Of a stretch of DNA of 64,000 bases, positions 62,384 through 64,000 are shown one piece after another. The position numbers and the translations under genes were made by a program. The stretch covers positions 24,931 through 88,930 of IMG/VR virus record IMGVR_UViG_3300011116_001123, one strand, 5' to 3'. The DNA comes from a virus. Under the pieces are notes generated by a model. That model was given only the letters and a program-made list of their open reading frames with translations, made no database searches and was not told where the DNA came from. Each line of letters begins with the position of its first letter. Position 1 is the stretch's first letter.

Positions 62384-64000
62384 TTTGAAATGTTGTCAAT
62401 CTTATTAATCCTGACCGTATTATTTGCCCAGTTGTTGACTAATGGGTTGTGAGTAATAACGAATATCTTTTCAAAATAGTTCTTCATCTTAGAAAAAAAT
62501 TCACCAACCATTTCCAAGTTGTCATTAGATATCTTTCCGAATACCTCATCCCATACGATTATATTCGGTTTTGGTAATGAACATACTTTGGATAATACAG
62601 CTCTTAACGCCATCGCAGCGATCGTTCGTTCATAACCAGATCCTGAGACCATCAGTTTTTCAATATCAGTAGAATTGTCAATCATCATGAACTCCACCTC
62701 ATTCTTGTCATTGATACGAATCTCCAAGTTGAAGTAAGCAGAGTCCTGTAGGAGTCTCTGAAGTTCTGAGTTGATTAACGGCATCATGGTTTTCATAATC
62801 ATTTTGGTGATACCATTCTTACCATAGACTTCGACATAGATTTTGTAAATCTTCTCCCTTTCGAACTCTTCAGCAATTTTCAAGATGAGTTCATTGTTTT
62901 TTTCGATTCTTGATTCAAGAGTTTCAATACGAGTTGAGTTTGTGTTCTGAACCTTCTCATACCCCCTCTTCTCATTAATCAATTCGTCAATACGTAATCC
63001 CGCCTTTAACAACTGAGCGTCAATCTCATTGTTCTTCTTGATTTTGTCTTGGACTTCCTCATACCTTTTGAGTTTATCTTTGACTTGTTCCAATTTAAGT
63101 TGAGTGGATTCCAAAGATAACTCATATTTTTCTTTTATGAGTTTGTTTCTCTCATACTCATCAAAATCTTTTTTGAGTTGTGTGAAGGATTGTTCTTTCT
63201 TTTCGTACCCATCGATTTCTTCTTTGAAGTCTTGAACTAGTCTTTTGAATGAGTCTAGTTGTTTAATCTTTTCATTGGTCAACTTAGCCTCCATCAATTT
63301 GATTCCACAATGTTCGCATTGGATTCCATCACCATATTTTTCAATAAGGTCTTGAATTTCCTCAACTTTGTTCTCACAAGTGACCAGTTCGGCGAATCTA
63401 GATTTGATTATCTCTTTTACGTTATCATGTTTGTCCTCATGATAGAATTCTTTGGGCTCAACAATCTTAACCTCTTTGATAAGTCTAATTGTCTTTTCTT
63501 CAGACTCCTCAAGGTCAGAAATTTCTGATTGTAACTTAATCGGATTCAAAGTAATAAGTTCTTTATCCAAATCAGTAAATTTGGATTTTAACAAATTGTC
63601 TTTATACTCTTGTCCTTTCTGAAGTCTTTTGTCGACATCTGAGATGTTTTTTGACATCTCGATAATCTCATCCTTCATCCGAATAATCTCCTCACCAGAG
63701 GTCTCATTATCCTGTTTAAGAGACTCCGTATTATAGACGTTAGAAATCATCCCCTTCGAGAACTCAGAATAAATTTCTTTTCCTGTTTCTTCTTTTTTCT
63801 TGAGGAATTCTAATCCGAGAAATCTGCTTAATACCTGTCCACGAGCAGTCGGTTTTGCCTCCAACAAATCTTCAAGATTGGATGCGGTTGTAACAATGGT
63901 CATCAAAAAGTCTTCCATACTTCCGATGGATTTCTTCATGAAGTTTTCTGTCTCACGTCTTTGTTCACCGGTAAAGTTTTGAAGTTGACCATCAGCAAGT
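62371..64000 (-). CDS. 46: gp46/SbcC/Rad50-like recombination ATPase, 5'-truncated by window end
   Basis: The reading frame stays open to the window edge, so the N-terminus (Walker A) is missing. Seen here: the 'SIGSMEDFLMTIVTTASNLEDLLEAKP' lobe, a long coiled coil, the zinc-hook CxxC 'GIQCEHCGIKL', more coiled coil, then 'MVSGSGYERTIAAMALRAVL' (ABC signature), 'NIIVWDEVFG' (Walker B) and 'VITHNPL' (H-loop). It is the SMC-like subunit of the gp46/47 (Rad50/Mre11) end-processing nuclease in T4 recombination-dependent replication. The nuclease subunit gp47 is probably outside the window. Confidence 0.92.
   Translation of the reverse strand, partial: LADGQLQNFTGEQRRETENFMKKSIGSMEDFLMTIVTTASNLEDLLEAKPTARGQVLSRFLGLEFLKKKEETGKEIYSEFSKGMISNVYNTESLKQDNETSGEEIIRMKDEIIEMSKNISDVDKRLQKGQEYKDNLLKSKFTDLDKELITLNPIKLQSEISDLEESEEKTIRLIKEVKIVEPKEFYHEDKHDNVKEIIKSRFAELVTCENKVEEIQDLIEKYGDGIQCEHCGIKLMEAKLTNEKIKQLDSFKRLVQDFKEEIDGYEKKEQSFTQLKKDFDEYERNKLIKEKYELSLESTQLKLEQVKDKLKRYEEVQDKIKKNNEIDAQLLKAGLRIDELINEKRGYEKVQNTNSTRIETLESRIEKNNELILKIAEEFEREKIYKIYVEVYGKNGITKMIMKTMMPLINSELQRLLQDSAYFNLEIRINDKNEVEFMMIDNSTDIEKLMVSGSGYERTIAAMALRAVLSKVCSLPKPNIIVWDEVFGKISNDNLEMVGEFFSKMKNYFEKIFVITHNPLVNNWANNTVRINKIDNISKVSQ

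Noticed and set aside
1-64000. Insertion sequences, integrase or rRNA genes
   Set aside because: No transposase/integrase motifs, terminal inverted repeats or rRNA-like sequence seen on either strand.

Overview
The window is part of the genome of a large tailed bacteriophage (T4-like in logic, probably a myovirus) that most likely infects an AT-rich Bacteroidetes/Flavobacteriia host. Phage signs: about 95 tightly packed, often overlapping small genes, mostly on the minus strand; a gp46/Rad50-like recombination ATPase close to a sigma factor gene; endolysin, lysozyme and spanin-like genes; DUF3310, DUF932 and DUF5856 proteins; several DNA methyltransferases; no rRNA, tRNA or transposase seen. 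Host hints: signal peptides ending in NAQ or FSQ, an Hc1-type histone-like protein, a Bacteroidetes-style primary sigma factor, and few Shine-Dalgarno sites. The host call is inference.

Layout. 0-14.4 kb (minus): an array of mostly single-gene units. Many encode proteins with a short N-terminal tag ending in hydrophobic-x-E-Q, resembling the capsid-targeting propeptides that T4 prohead protease removes. Cargo behind the tags includes an OmpA-like domain, a peptidoglycan-binding lysozyme, a PD-(D/E)XK nuclease, a caspase-like His/Cys protein and an HExxH metallopeptidase. 13.0-15.3 kb: GC-skewed, mostly non-coding DNA with five exact DnaA boxes and inverted repeats, a candidate replication origin. 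15.3-21.3 kb: family-2 glycosyltransferase, LpxH-like phosphoesterase, three SGNH-hydrolase-like proteins and a second glycosyltransferase-like protein, probably glycan modification. 21.4-24 kb: two families of tagged paralogues. 24-26.1 kb: DoxX-like protein and a umuD - 41-codon membrane ORF - umuC operon. 26-35.7 kb: mixed accessory genes (HExxH/ParB fusion, AdoMet decarboxylase, DnaJ-type zinc protein, Nudix, DUF192, DHH phosphoesterase) plus a candidate structured ncRNA at 32.6-32.73 kb. 35.7-38.4 kb: methyltransferase, HxGH nucleotidyltransferase, APS-kinase-like protein, DUF3310. 38.4-51 kb: hypotheticals, glutaredoxin, thioredoxin, PcfJ-like, DUF932, Dam-like methylase, DnaJ. 51-57.4 kb: Hc1-like protein, virion-like proteins and a lysis cluster. 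57.5-64 kb: sigma factor, Pyr_excise-type protein, large N6-adenine methyltransferase and gp46/SbcC-like protein running off the window.

How it fits together. A motif RTATTTAT lies 4-6 nt (19 genes) or 13-17 nt (8 genes) before start codons, on both strands, often just after a rho-independent terminator. The simplest reading is a phage late promoter, possibly read by the phage sigma factor and giving leaderless or very short-leader mRNAs. It would drive a regulon of tagged, capsid-packaged proteins in monocistronic cassettes. This model is inference from sequence pattern and needs experimental tests.
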